DNA of 64,000 bases from Chamaea fasciata (taxonomy: Eukaryota > Chordata > Aves > Passeriformes > Sylviidae): assembly GCA_029207755.1 (NCBI GenBank), contig JARCOQ010000012.1, positions 1,116,001 through 1,180,000 on the forward strand, written 5' to 3'. The position numbers were made by a program, and so were the translations under genes. Below are positions 46,101 to 58,118 of this stretch, piece by piece. Position 1 is the stretch's first letter; every line of letters starts with the position of its first letter. The notes beneath the pieces were generated by a model. That model saw only the letters and a program-made list of their open reading frames with translations, was not told the origin of the DNA and did not search any database.

Positions 46101-49100
46101 ATTGAAATGCTACAGGAAAAGTCTAAGAGAACCCACCTGCTAATCTAAAAAGCCATTAGTCATCCCATTTATATAATGCTCACCCAAGAGTTCAGAAGGA
46201 ATCTGAACGTGGTGCTGCTGAGCCCCTCAGCAAACACAGACATTCCTTCACCCAAACTGTAATTACGTGGCAGGACTGGGGGCAGCAGGTGAAACTGGGC
46301 CAAGGAAGATTCTCCCCAGTGCAGCTGCTCACTTCAACACTTGTTCAAGTACCCCTGGCATCTCCCAGCTGGAGCCATGGCAGCATCACAAGCCTGGGGA
46401 AGCTTTGGGAAGTACAGCAGTACAACAGATGTATTTCTGCTCTTCAGAACTCTCCCAGAGATTAGTAAACTCAGCTGTTGTGAAAGGAGATTGTGGAGTC
46501 TCATAATGAACCAAAATTCCCTCATCATTGCTAAACTGCCCTGGAAAGCTTCACATTCTGAGAGTTTGGAGTCCCTCAGGGTGGAGACAGAAGGAATGGG
46601 CTCTGCTCTGCTTTTCAGTCAGCGCAGCCCTGTAACCTCCTGAGGAAGCAGTGGCACAGCTCCCTGCTCAGTGCTGGGGCTATCCGTGGCAATCACTCTG
46701 TCAGGGTTTTTTTCAAGTCACATTACTGCAAGTTTTCAGTGAGTAACAAGCAGTTTCCACTGGAGGAAAATTTTGGTCATGGGGCTTGCTATTACTGAAT
46801 TGAAAAATTTCCAGGTAGCACTACATTTCATTAGTAGAACCAAGACAAAACTAAGGTATTTACTTCAGGAGTTCCAAATACAAGAGAATGACAAACAAAA
46901 ATTAAAACATTTGAAAATATGGACCAATAACACTGCCAAAACTTTGTCTTGTAAATATGTCAGATTGAGAAAAACTCTGGTGACACCAGGAGAGGATAAA
47001 AAGACCAGATGGAGCACATCAGGGATGTAACAAACTGCTCAGAAGAGTGAGGGAAATGTGAAAAGAGGTTTCCAACTTGTAACAGCGCTTGTCTCTGGGG
47101 TCAGAGTCCTCAGGAAAAGAAACCAGTTGTCAAGTGGCTATTTTTTTGCTTTTCGTTTCAGTTTTATGGAGGGGAACACAATACTGGTGTGAACTCTATC
47201 AGGAGCTTTCTTAACTGCTTCACTACTGCTTTTTCAACTGTAACAATGAAATTAATCTTGTGTTTTTCCGAAGGGAATTATTTAACAGACATACTTTCAT
47301 CTCAGACTAGTTATTGCAGGAACAACTTCTCCATCAAAGCAGACTCTGAGTTTTTTGTCTTTGTGACTACACATTAAAAGAATGGTTTGCCCATTAAATC
47401 AGTGTCCCAAATCTCACTGCTATGACAGACTGATAATCTTGTACATGTTATTGATTATGGGATGTTTTATGCATTTAAACTGAAGTGTCTGACAACAATA
47501 ATACTCTGTTTCTGGAACAGACAGAACGTGACCATTTAATAATTCTGTACTTTAAAACATATGAGATGAGGCACAGCAGTAGAGATTATGATTATTTCTG
47601 CTCCTACAATAAATGATTACATCATGTGACAATCTGCATATTATCTACAACTTACTTAAAAAAAAAAGACACAACTCCCATTTCTATACAATTATGCATT
47701 TAAATAACACCTGCCACTTACACATACAATCAGATAAACATTTGTATCTCTGAACAACTACTTTAGATCAAATAAGCCCAACTGATCCTTCACAGACAAT
47801 TTCATGGGCACAGCTCTCCTCATTTTTAAAATTCAGTTACAGTTCCTGTATGTAGTTGCTTATAAGACAACACCCTTCTAGGAGAAAGGAAAAATTCCAT
47901 GCAACTAAAAGATCCCAAAACATTGAGGGAAAAAAAAAATCTTACCTTAAATGAAATGTACAGTAATGTAATTATTGGTATAGAATACTTAATCACCCGT
48001 GTCTATGAGAAATTGGAAAAAAAATTGGTTAGTGTGATGATACATTTAATAGATTTAATTTTTAATGTATTGGTATCTGAAATATTTAACATGTGGTGGA
48101 ATTTAAGAGATTGAGTTTTAAGCCCATATTCTAATTACAGACCCAACATAAAAGTCAGATTTATATCTTGAAATCTATATTCTACAATGTGGAAAACATT
48201 GTCATTCAATATAATTGACTGCAAAGGTCTTCTCAGACTGCTGATGATTTCTTATTATGGAGACTTTTTTAGTAAAACTGTGGTTATTTTTCACAGCCAC
48301 ATCTATATTGCCATCTAGTGTACTCCAATGGAATTATTTAATATAGAAACCACCAGAAAATCCATTTCACTTATTGAATTTATACAAATGTACAGCAGAG
48401 ATGGCTGGTTTGAGAGAACTACAAACAATACCCCGAGCCTTGACTTGGCTTAGACCCAGCCCAAAGGCCAGGGCATGATGAAATGCTGTGAGTGCAGGGC
48501 TCACCCTCTGGGACGTGTAGAGATGGAGACACTTCAGGAGGAGTTTCCAAACCTCTGCACTGCACAGGCCAAAGGATGCAAACACACACATGTGGGATGT
48601 CCAGAGGTACTTCATCCTGCAAGAACACAAGCTCTTCAGGATCATCTGGGGCTCTGCAAAGCTGCTTGTCAGAGCAGTTAATGCCTAGAGGAATTCTGAA
48701 CACAGTTTTCTTGGACTTTCAGGCCTCTGAAATAACTGAGTACAGGACTGACACTGCACTTGCTACACGCTCTTAAGAACATCTCTGTTCCCAAACTTCC
48801 ATTCTTTATGGCAGAATTTTGGGAAATGCCTCAGTCTACAAGCAGAAACACACCAGGGAGAGAAAGAAGGTTCATGACCCTATCAGTTTGTGGTCAACAT
48901 ATTTTATACACTCTTACAAAAATATTCTCCATCATCGAAACAAGCCCTTAGCAGAATCAAAAAAATATACCTCATTGTGCTTAATGCCAGACATCCAAAA
49001 AGAACTGTGTGAACTAAGCTGTAAGCAGCATCAGGCTTCAGTGTCACTGTGTATTCTTCCATCTTTTCCTTTAACTGGGCTTGATTTGAACCACTAATTG

Positions 49101-52100
49101 AAGAAAAAAAGCAGCGTTCAATTAAGCTCTGTACCATATTTCATATAATTATCTGCATTTTAAAAGGCATCGAATCCTTCTGAGGCCAGAAACAACAACC
49201 ACTGCTATGAGACCACAATCTCCTGTTGCATCCATGGTATAATTTAGCCTGATGCCACCAACTTGATGCAGCATCAGGTATTTCCTTTCATGTGCAGCTC
49301 TCTGGAAATGCAATGGGTTTAAAATCAGCTGGATTAGAACGAGATAAAATTGTTCACAGCAAGGCAAGCTTGGTTTCTTGTTTGAAGCAGCTACTCCCAT
49401 GTTCAGAGGGCTGATGACAGTGAAGAATTTAACTGTGATTTGTGGGGTTGTGCTGGTCTATCTGGATGTTGCTGGAGCCACAGATTGGAAGCAGAGTTAG
49501 AGAAAATGAGGTGTCCAGCCTTGTGAATAAGTGGAGGGCCCTTCAAAAAGCCAGCAGCAGCTGCTTCAGTGTGTGGAGTTTCCCCATTTCTTTAAGGGCA
49601 GGGGATAAGTGAGATAATTGCATTAAAAATTAGGGACATGTTTAGGATTACATCTAGGGTTGCAGAAAATAAGAGCTGCAGAATCTTTATTTTTAAAGTT
49701 GACTGATGCAGTAAGTTTATAGAGGCTGGCTGAATAATAACAAAGTTATTTACAGATGACTGACATTTGACAATTACTATTGTAATATATAATTGTCATA
49801 ACACAGTTTTAGAATATCTTTTAGAATACTCTCCCTTTCTCTTGCTCTCTTCTCCTTTTTATCCAGTCTTCCCTAAAATCTATGATAGTAACACTAGTCA
49901 GGTGACTCTCCTTGAATTTTTGCTTAATCAAGTTTTATCTGATTCCCTGCTACCTTTTGTCCAGGTTGTACATGCAAAACTGAGAGCTCTATAATGAACC
50001 ATTTTGTTTGAATAGCAGTTCTGTTTGATTTTCTTCTGTGTTCTGTAGATTCCTCAGAATCCCCCAGATTAGCACTGGGAGCTACCAGCAGTGATGCACA
50101 GTTCCAGCTGCTGCTCTTTCACAGAGATCACAAAGTTCAGCACAGACTATTCCAGCTCATTTCTGGGCAGTCTGAGGATAACACCTGGCAAATCTGTGAT
50201 TTGGAGTGCTTTGCACAGGGAAAATAGGATGAACTAAAGAAACTAACATTGTTTAAGATCAAGACATCCTACCCCTGCTTTCCCTCATCCCAAAAAACCC
50301 AACCAACATTATACATACAGCAAAACTTCAACAGCAAAGAGCCTGACTGAATCTAGGGAAAGATGTTTCATTGTTTACATTTTTAGCTTCAACAGAAGTT
50401 ACTTATTCTCCCTGATTTCCCTATCATACACTCCACTCCTCAGCAGCTGTGCAAAGCAATCCTGTATCTCCTGCTGTGTTCACCTGTCAGTTCCTCAGCC
50501 AGCTGAAGCAAATTGATAAAAATGTGCATTATGTTAAAATTGCATTTACCTGAGGTTCCGAAAGGCAACAATTACAGCTGCTACTGTCAGGAGGAAGAGA
50601 ACAAACCCATAGACGTAAAAAAGTAACGTACTGGACAGTCTCGAAAAGGTATTTAAAGGTAGTAAACCAAAGGCTTCTTCACAAAGATACAGGTTAGCAT
50701 CAAAATCTCTAAAAAAAAAATAAAAATCTTTGTCCATCATGTGTTTCATAACTTGATGTCAAAACGGATAGAAGTTTACTTTTATCCCAAGAAATTATGA
50801 AGTCACTGTTATGCAGATTATTCTTAGGGCAAGTATGACATAAACATGAGGTAAAACTGTGATTTGTTGCGCACACTTGAAATAAGAACAACTTGAAGGC
50901 TTCAATTAAAGAAGTCAAACAAAAAAGAAAAACTGCAGCTAAATCGTACCTTGTTGCTCCAAATCCAAATTTTGCTTTCAGGAATTTGAATATATGCTCA
51001 TCTGACTCAAGATTAAGAATTTTCTACAAAGTAGGGAAAGAAAAAAGAAATTATATTTTAAATATGAAAAATGTTGCACAGTAAACAGCTTTTTTGTCAT
51101 TTAAATGTAACTGTAAAGCAACGCAGGCTTACTAAGATGGGTGCTTTGCAATCAAAGCAGCATTCACTTTTAACTTCATTCATTGAGAAGAAAATTCAGT
51201 GAGAAACTTTGCAAATGCTCAACAGTGTAGATCTACAACTGATATAAAATTACAGGTGAGCGTCAAGTTAACACCAATTATTTGTGAAGTTTTCAAATCC
51301 AGATATCAAAGATTAGCAAAACAATCTTTTAATTTCTAAAATGCAATTTCTGAGATGCAGAGAAATCTCACTGCAGATTTTACTTAATGATATTTCTGTA
51401 GATGGTTAACAAATAGCTTTTAACATAAGACAATGTGTAAATTTTGATATTAAAATTTTTTTTTGCCTACCTTAATGAATTTATTTATTAGGAGAGTCAA
51501 GCACAAGACTAGTAGAACATGGAGGATAAGTTTCCCAAGCCTATTAAGCAAGCCACCCTTTTTTAGATTTCTCTACAAAGAAGAAAATATTAGTATTTCA
51601 ATCCTTTTCTATGTACTTGGAACAAAAGCATCACAGGCTATTTGAAACAGCTGATCTGCTAGTCCTGAGCAGCACCAAATCAGTATTAGGGTCACGTAAG
51701 CAAAAATGGATACAGAACCAAGGACCCACAATAAAGACACACTTCCTGCACAAAACTGAAGGGACAGTGTCATAAAAGCTTTGCCCTGGCAGTTTTCCTT
51801 TGGCAGCAGCCCTATTGTACTTACAGAACTAATTCTGTGTGCCTTTTGAAATACCTCCTCATTACACCTTCCACCTAAACGTGGCAAAGGGATCTTCTGC
51901 CTCTGACACTTGGTAAGATTTTGAGCAATTTTCCAGTTCCAAGCTCCAGATCCAGATGAGCTGCTCTGCTCACAGGCAATACGACAATATTGTGCAGACA
52001 ATAGGAATGGCCCTGTAAACGCCTTTATTGTGGTCAGAGGCTGTCACCAATGCCAGAATCAGGAAAAAGAGAACTGTAACTACACCAAAAACCCCTAAAA

Positions 52101-55100
52101 TTCCAAGGATTAGGATCCTTGAAAGAAACAATGCATTTCAGGAAGCTGAATTCCACAGGAGCCTAGTTGTCCTAGTTGTCACAGATTATCTTGTTGGAGG
52201 CAAATCCATAAATTCAGGCCAAGTCCTGCTGAAGCAGGTGTAAAGTCCATTTAAGCAATTTTTTTTTTCAGGATCCCAACTGCAGCTTGCACAATCATTA
52301 ATGTTAATAGCAATCACGGAATTATGATGTCTGATGTGCTTGGTTAAGCTGCAGTTAGAGTAATGGAATTCATGATTTGATCAGGCATTATTTGGGTTCC
52401 TGTATGCTATAGTAATTCCTCTAATTAGTATTAGTAAATGAAAATTATAATGAATTTAAATCACTCATTCACACACACACACACACATATATATAAATAC
52501 TCTTTCTTTAGTACTAGAGACATATTTTGGTACTTACCTGGATTGTTCTTGCTATTAAGACAGAAACATTAAAACTTATAAGTAATGATCCAAGAATCAT
52601 AGAATTGAAGAACTGCAGGACACAGACCAGCAGTAATCCAGAAATCTGAATGATATAGAGCCACGTAACCTGCAACAATAATGAGATTTTTATGTCTACA
52701 AAACTTTACAGTCATAGCTGCTTTTCTCTGAATATGCTTTATAATTTATTTCAACATCAATTATTTTTGCAAAGAACTTATCATCTTGCAGTGAATCATT
52801 GCATTTAAAGCCATTACTGTATCCTTTTTATATTTATGTCCTGAACTACTCAGGTTAATAATTTATGTCCATTTTACACTTAAGGAAGCCTGATCCTATA
52901 ATCAAGCAGATAACTGCAGCGTGAGGAAAACATTATTTACTTAATATTTGAAGATGTTTTTATTTTCTTTAGTCCAAGAAGTGTTTCTGTAGCCTTGGTG
53001 ATGTCTTCATGACTGAAGAGTTATGGCTCAGTGCAGCGCAGCAACCAAACATCCCCAAAACTGTTCACTAAGAGTTCAGTACTCTCCCTTCTGGGTTATG
53101 CTAAACTATAATCAGCGTTCAGCTCAATGTGAACACTAAACCCCAGCTGATTTTCTGACACTGGCACAAAAAGACACATTCTACCTCACACAAAGATGCC
53201 AAGTTCAGTTTTGTATTACAGAAGTGGTGTAAATCAGTATCAAAGAGCCCACCAAACTCCAACAGTTCTAAGTAATGCTTTTTTTGAAAATGAGTACAGA
53301 CACAGTGGTGTGGTGAGTGTTCTGGAGTAACTCAGGATGAAGCTGGTAATTTGCTGACTTTTAAGGCAGCTGACCAGTCACATTAAATGCTGACTACAGC
53401 TTGCAGCTGCAGATATAATGAAGAGTACAGAAACTTAAGTAAGCCACATTTGTCTCGATATGCAGGCACCATACTCATTTACAGTTAAATTAATACAATC
53501 AGTAAAGTTCAAGTCTGCTTCAAATTTAAAATGAAGTTACTTCAATTACTCTTCATCCTCCTATAACCTTTCCTAAAGTTAGAACCTTTTTCAACCAGTG
53601 CAAGCTTACACCATGCCTAAAATGATCTTGGTAGAATTTCACAGCAATGCCAATGTCAAAGACAGCGTTTTCATCTTCTAAAGCACATTTCTGTTTTGTA
53701 GAACTGACTGTCAATGATCCCTGACCTTCTTAGTAAGACTGGTTTTATTTTCTGCCTTATCCAGCTCAGCAACACAGCAGGGGCAGTGCTGTTACTCCAT
53801 GGTGAATATCAATGCAGCCAGGACAACTGCTTCCTCCCAGCAAGCTCATGTTCTGCATCCTCCTCCTGTGTGCAGAGCTTGGCTCTGACTGCCAGATGAG
53901 AGGATGCACGATGCCTGAGGCAAAATTCATACACTGCTTTAACTTCAGCTCACACAAAGATTTCCTGCGGTACTTTTTCCTTCTGGAAACTTTGAGAGGC
54001 CGTGCTAAAGCTGTGGGATCAGATCAACTGTTGGGATGGTGTCTGGAAGTGTCAAACAGTGTCTAAACAAAAGCAGACAAGAATTAAATAGACATGAACT
54101 ATGTTAAAGTGAACAAACCCCAGGAATGGTGGTGTTTTCATCATTCACTTTTACTCTTGCAGGGTATATACACTGTGATCACTTCAAAGCACAAGGATAA
54201 TCTGAATTACCCTGGGCATCCAGGCCACTGGTTAGGAAAGCATCTTCCCAGCTGTTGGCTTGATGAAGGCAAAGAAACCAAAGTAGGTTATTTCCAAAGA
54301 GAAAGTTACCTTTGCTGTGGGGAGCATGTCCAAGCAGTCCAGTATGAATAATGCCAATGCTTGTATCAGCATCATAAACTGGTTAAATTGCCAAGTCAGG
54401 CTAAAGAGAAACGTTGCTATGAATACAGCCATGAGTGTGAGCCTCTGAAAGGAGGGAAGAAAGTTTTATTTTACTTCTTAGTTTCCTTTGTTAAAACACA
54501 AAAAAATCAAGCAAAAAGAAACCCCAAACCCCCAACCAAAGGCCACCTTAATCTGGTTTTATTTTAAAACCACTTTTAAACCACTGAATTCTCTAACTGC
54601 AATAACAGCTTGGAGGATAACAAATATTAGACTTACAAATTCTTGACTTATGCCTGTGTTTTATCACTCTAATACCATTTGCAAGAAAACAGTGAGATCT
54701 CATATAGTTTCAGCCCCCAGATTAAAATGCAGTATCTGTTTTACTGTGGTATAAATAGCAGTTACTTGATCAAAATGAGGAGTAGTAACTTAAGAACTGT
54801 TGGTCAAAGAAACTGTATCACCCACTTGATTTAATTATTGCAGACCAGGCCAGTTTTCAGTTACTAAATTCATTTATTGTGTCACACTTGTCAGAAATAC
54901 TCACTTCTTGAGCAGGCTGTAAATGAGTTCTGAGCAGGTATGTGATGGCTGCTATCTGAACAGCAAAGAATGGCAGTGCCCAGTTCTCCCTTAAAGGAAT
55001 GGTGAATTCTACCCTTGTAGTATCTACTCTGTACAGAACAGAGAGTTGCACAAATTTAAAAACATGCAAACACTCGGTGACAGAGAGCTTGCAATGACAG

Positions 55101-58100
55101 GCATCTTTGTGCTATTTTAATTCCTTATTTATAAAAATGGAGGCTCTACACTCCAGTTCCTTCAACACACCTGGCTCTGAAAATAAATCACTATGAAGGT
55201 TCTGCAAGTTATCCATTGTTTCTGCATCTCAAATGATGTACTTCAGCTTCACTAACTGTAAAAAAAATATACTGTGGATTACATCTTACTTATGAAGTAG
55301 AGCTTGGGTAATTTAGAAACGACAAAATACACCCCAAACTAAAAGCACTCCCAAAATCCAGCTTGTGGATTTCCACACCACAGGTCATTTTACTTCATTT
55401 TTTGGTTTGAAAATGCACATGTAAGAACATAAACACAATATAAATTTCACTGTGATCCCAGTGACTTGAGCTTGAATACAGTTTAATTGCTTACGACCTT
55501 CTGGTCATTGTTTGAAGCTTTTGAACATAAGAAGTATGTGATGGAAGAATTCCCCAAGAAAGATCATCTGCAAAACCTGATTTACAAGTTAAAAACAAAG
55601 AATAATTCTCTTTTTCCTGCTGTAGAGAAAGTATTTGCTAAAAAGGCAAGTAAGCAACAGATCTGAGACGTTTAGCTGGAGGAAGAACGTGTTTAAATGA
55701 GGTTACTCAGTAGCCTCAGAAGTAATTCATCTGGACAAAAAGTCTTTATCCAAACCCATTCCATGCACTTATTATACTGCACAAAGGAAACAAGCTCTCA
55801 TTGTTCAAAAATTATTAGAAGGATGGACAAATTTGCTCCAAATATTCTGTAAATGGAAGAGATGATCTCATGAAAGAAACGTGTGAAATACTGCACATTG
55901 CATGTGGCTTTTAATTACTTTTGTATTTGGAGAAAGGAACATCTTGCTTCCACACACCTGTAATTATTCTGTAGTGGATGTGCTTGCAGATAAATTCCTT
56001 TAGAGCTGCTCATTAACATATCAAACGTTTCTGGTAGAACCAAGACTGTACTTTTATTCTCTTGAGTAATTTACAGGTAACAGCCAATGTCACCAGTCTT
56101 AGCTTCATAACAGCAGCTTAATTCTGGCATAAAGCCAGCTCTTATGTTTTTATCTCCAAACTGATAACTCTTCAAGTGATAAAGCACCAGAACAGCTCAA
56201 TTACCAAGATTTTTCTCTGAGGATTAGTGCGGGAGATGGCTACAGGAATAAGGGAGGAGAGGAGCTGAACTTCAGATGAGGTTGTGGAAGGAACCCCTGG
56301 GGGCAGGTGTGGGGCAGTGAGGAGACACCTGAAGGGCGTCTTTAGGTCATGAAGATGTCCCTAACACCTGAGAGATCCTAGGCTGGAGAAGACAAGGTAC
56401 ATCACCTGGAGCTCCAGACATTTCTGAAAGATGTACTCTACTTGCAGAGACCAATTTAAGAGAAAATTTTCTACTCAAGCTTCCTGAATCTTTGAAAACC
56501 CAGTCTGATACGTCAGCTCATTTCTGATTATTTTCTAATTATTTTTTTGTTATTAAAACAATTTTTCCATTTTCTGGCTAATTGGAGAGAGGCCTTATAC
56601 TTTCACGTTTTGTACAATTAATCCCGCAGTCAAAGCTTTAATGCCTTACCTTTGAAACTAGGTACAATTTTTGAAAGATTGAATGTTTAATCTCACTTAC
56701 CTGTTTGTAATATACCAGCAAGCTGCCAACAACCCTGAAAGCCATGTTCCACTAAGAAGCCAGCTCGTTACATACAGAGCAATGACATAAACTGCCTGAA
56801 GTCCAAACAAAGTGTAGATATAAAAATAAACAGGCTCTAGGTATTGCTGTAAAACACAAGAATACTGATGTTGACATTAAAACACACACGGGGAGGGGAT
56901 TATACTTAGCATGAATTAGGTTTTGCTTTTACAAATTAAAAAGGCATCAGGAATATTTCTAATTAGAAAATATCTACAAAGGGGAGCTATGATTCACTGC
57001 GCAATCTTCATAATGCACTTACAATCTAAAGCCATAAATAAATGCCTACCTGAATTGGAAGAATCCTATACAGAATGCTGAGAAACACCTCCTGGTAAAC
57101 ATTCATTCTTTCAAGTATGTTAATTGTCCTCACAGATTCAGTTTTATTGTCATATACTAAACCATGTAAACCTTAATGATAAAGAGAAATTGAAATAGGA
57201 GATTGTCATTTTCCCCCTCCATCTTCATTTGAACAGTGAACAACTTTTTCAAAGGTATTTTAGGATCTCTCATCAGAAACTGCAAACTTTGAGTCAATGA
57301 TTCAGAACATATTACCTCTGAATCAACATGACCTTCTGAGGTCTTCAGCTTCCCTGCTTCAAACGTGACTCACTGTGCTAATTCAAGTACTATATATTTA
57401 GTAGTGTATAAAACATTTATTTTTATACTTCCATCCCCAGCACAGAATCTGTGGTACATTCTGGATCCTGAGAACTGTTCTTGGCACTACTTTAATCACA
57501 GGTGAAGTTAATACTGAAGAATGTGTAGTATAAGCAAAACTGCTAGGGAGCAACAGCGAAATATCTAGAAAACCTGAGACTGCTTGAGAAAGCCCCACCA
57601 CTGCACAAGATTTCCTTGGAAGCTGCTCCTTGTGTCCCTTACTGTCCAGGAACGCAGCAAAAACCGTTGCCCCTTCCCAGAAATAGCTCATAGCTCAAAT
57701 TAAACAAGAGAAGAATAAAAATGAAAGTAATAAACTGAATAAACCAGCAAACTGAACCCTTAACAGATACAAAAGCTGTCCCTCAAAGTGATTGCCTTCA
57801 TCAGCATGTGAAGGTGTGGCACAGAAACCAATGCATCATCGTGAAATTTATTACATGCATAACTCAGTGGCTCCCTGGCACAGGAACAGAATAAATCTGT
57901 CTCCAGTACAATTGTTACACTATCTTTCATCATTACGGTATGCCTTGTTCTCAATTACATTTGAAAAAAACCCCCAACCAAACCTACAAATAGTCAGCTG
58001 CAAAACTTACTTTACAGTTTACAATACCTTGCTGTATGGAAGCAGCCTGAATCATCTGTTTGTAGTAGGAATAATAAAGTCCGCACTCCGTTCTGAATGA

Positions 58101-58118
58101 AATTTCTCTTTCGACCTC
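36999..58118 (-). CDS. DPY19L3: DPY19L3, protein C-mannosyltransferase (dpy-19-like 3), 5'-partial, 16 exons
   Basis: Multi-pass ER enzyme that transfers mannose from dolichol-phosphate-mannose to the first Trp of WxxW motifs in thrombospondin repeats and cytokine receptors (family knowledge). Sixteen minus-strand exons join in one frame of 637 residues plus TAA. They agree with human DPY19L3 nearly residue for residue as I remember it: [102 protein letters not shown]. The strongly conserved RTEC luminal loop probably holds the catalytic acidic residue; this is inference. Many hydrophobic helices are visible. Human DPY19L3 has 716 residues, so about 79 N-terminal ones, including the first helix, are encoded beyond 64000. 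DPY19L1, L2 and L4 differ in these motifs. Tail to tail with the cadherin. Confidence 0.96.
37745..37903 (-). CDS. DPY19L3: DPY19L3 exon 15 in window: luminal C-terminal domain
   Basis: Exactly 53 codons, phase 0 to 0: [50 protein letters not shown]. Donor GTGAGT. GC-rich. Confidence 0.96.
38555..38687 (-). CDS. DPY19L3: DPY19L3 exon 14 in window: luminal C-terminal domain
   Basis: Encodes [20 protein letters not shown], then [20 protein letters not shown]. Acceptor GTTTAG; ends in phase 0 before GTAAGA. Confidence 0.96.
38688..45261. other. DPY19L3: Long DPY19L3 intron (6.6 kb)
   Basis: Holds the CR1 at 40.6 kb, a GC-rich tract to about 41.5 kb, a poly-A run at about 40209 and a T-rich run at about 42250. 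Otherwise AT-rich with no coding signal. Confidence 0.65.
40588..40860 (-). mobile_element. CR1 LINE fragment, 5'-truncated
   Basis: Plus-strand text AGAATCACAGGATACACCG, then GTTGGAAGGGACC, AACAATCCCACC and GGAGCTCTGGCAGCCTCGGG is the reverse complement of the 3' part of an avian CR1. It lies in the long DPY19L3 intron, in the same orientation as that gene. A GC-rich stretch continues to about 41530 without a clear identity. Confidence 0.85.
45262..45344 (-). CDS. DPY19L3: DPY19L3 exon 13 in window
   Basis: Encodes [20 protein letters not shown] and VELMNWI. Phase 0 to 2; it is followed by the longest intron seen in this gene (6.6 kb). Confidence 0.95.
45965..46225 (+). mobile_element. Very old CR1-type LINE coding fragment
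   Basis: GAGCAATTAAGGAAGATAA, GTGCATCAGTCTTTACTACA, GAGGATG and CACCCAAGAGTTCAGAAGGA occur in the same order as in the open reading frame just before the reverse transcriptase of amniote (turtle-type) CR1 elements. Heavily decayed, with no open frame. It may extend left to about 45700. Confidence 0.6.
47946..48002 (-). CDS. DPY19L3: DPY19L3 exon 12 in window: 57-bp exon, transmembrane helix
   Basis: Nineteen codons, phase 0 to 0: [19 protein letters not shown]. It lines up without gaps to the human RICIMRYSVP segment. Being in frame at both ends, it could be skipped without a frameshift. Confidence 0.88.
48505..48616 (-). CDS. DPY19L3: DPY19L3 exon 11 in window
   Basis: Encodes [20 protein letters not shown] and [18 protein letters not shown]. 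Acceptor TTGCAG, donor GTGAGC. Confidence 0.95.
48971..49093 (-). CDS. DPY19L3: DPY19L3 exon 10 in window
   Basis: Encodes [20 protein letters not shown], a variable loop, then [18 protein letters not shown]. Phase 2 to 2, donor GTATAT. Confidence 0.93.
50550..50708 (-). CDS. DPY19L3: DPY19L3 exon 9 in window
   Basis: Encodes [20 protein letters not shown], then a hydrophobic helix ([20 protein letters not shown]). Acceptor TTTTTAG, donor GTAAAT, phase 2 to 2. Confidence 0.95.
50950..51023 (-). CDS. DPY19L3: DPY19L3 exon 8 in window
   Basis: Encodes [20 protein letters not shown] and FGAT, a charged loop. Phase 0 to 2, donor GTACGA; the Arg codon is completed in the next exon. Confidence 0.93.
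51471..51572 (-). CDS. DPY19L3: DPY19L3 exon 7 in window: transmembrane helix
   Basis: Exactly 34 codons: [20 protein letters not shown], then [14 protein letters not shown]. Acceptor TTTGTAG, donor GTAGGC. Confidence 0.93.
52471..52495. repeat. (AC)n(AT)n microsatellite
   Basis: Eight AC units followed by AT units, in a DPY19L3 intron about 40 bases beyond the donor of exon 6. Confidence 0.9.
52538..52669 (-). CDS. DPY19L3: DPY19L3 exon 6 in window: transmembrane helices
   Basis: Exactly 44 codons: [39 protein letters not shown]. Donor GTAAGT. The plus-strand text AATCATAGAATTG inside it is coding, not a CR1 end. Confidence 0.94.
54310..54444 (-). CDS. DPY19L3: DPY19L3 exon 5 in window: transmembrane helices
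   Basis: Exactly 45 codons: [40 protein letters not shown]. The LTWQFNQF motif is conserved in the family. Acceptor CTTTCAG, donor GTAACT. Confidence 0.96.
54905..55028 (-). CDS. DPY19L3: DPY19L3 exon 4 in window: conserved luminal/membrane segment
   Basis: Encodes [20 protein letters not shown] and QIAAITYLL; the TTRVEF..PLRENW block is the family signature. Phase 2 to 0, donor GTGAGT. Confidence 0.96.
56701..56846 (-). CDS. DPY19L3: DPY19L3 exon 3 in window: transmembrane helices
   Basis: Encodes [20 protein letters not shown] and [18 protein letters not shown], two hydrophobic segments. Phase 0 to 2, donor GTAAGT. Confidence 0.95.
57050..57171 (-). CDS. DPY19L3: DPY19L3 exon 2 in window
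   Basis: Encodes [14 protein letters not shown], then [20 protein letters not shown]. Possible N-glycosylation at NKT. Phase 1 to 0, donor GTAGGC. Confidence 0.93.
58028..58118 (-). CDS. DPY19L3: DPY19L3 exon 1 in window (5'-most seen)
   Basis: Encodes [22 protein letters not shown] and IQAASIQQ, the first luminal loop. The acceptor is CTTGCAG; the exon ends one base into Gly before GTATTG. The upstream exon was not found between here and 64000, so the preceding intron exceeds 5.8 kb. Confidence 0.95.

Larger units (their letters stand above)
45345..58027. other. DPY19L3: Remaining DPY19L3 introns
   Basis: Introns between the exons listed, 0.1 to 2.6 kb each. Besides the old CR1 fragment at 46.0 kb and the microsatellite at 52.5 kb, nothing was recognised. 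Confidence 0.6.

Noticed and set aside
52595..52612. AATCATAGAATTG resembles the end of a CR1 element
   Set aside because: It lies inside a DPY19L3 coding exon with fitting splice sites and reads as part of the membrane helix on the minus strand.
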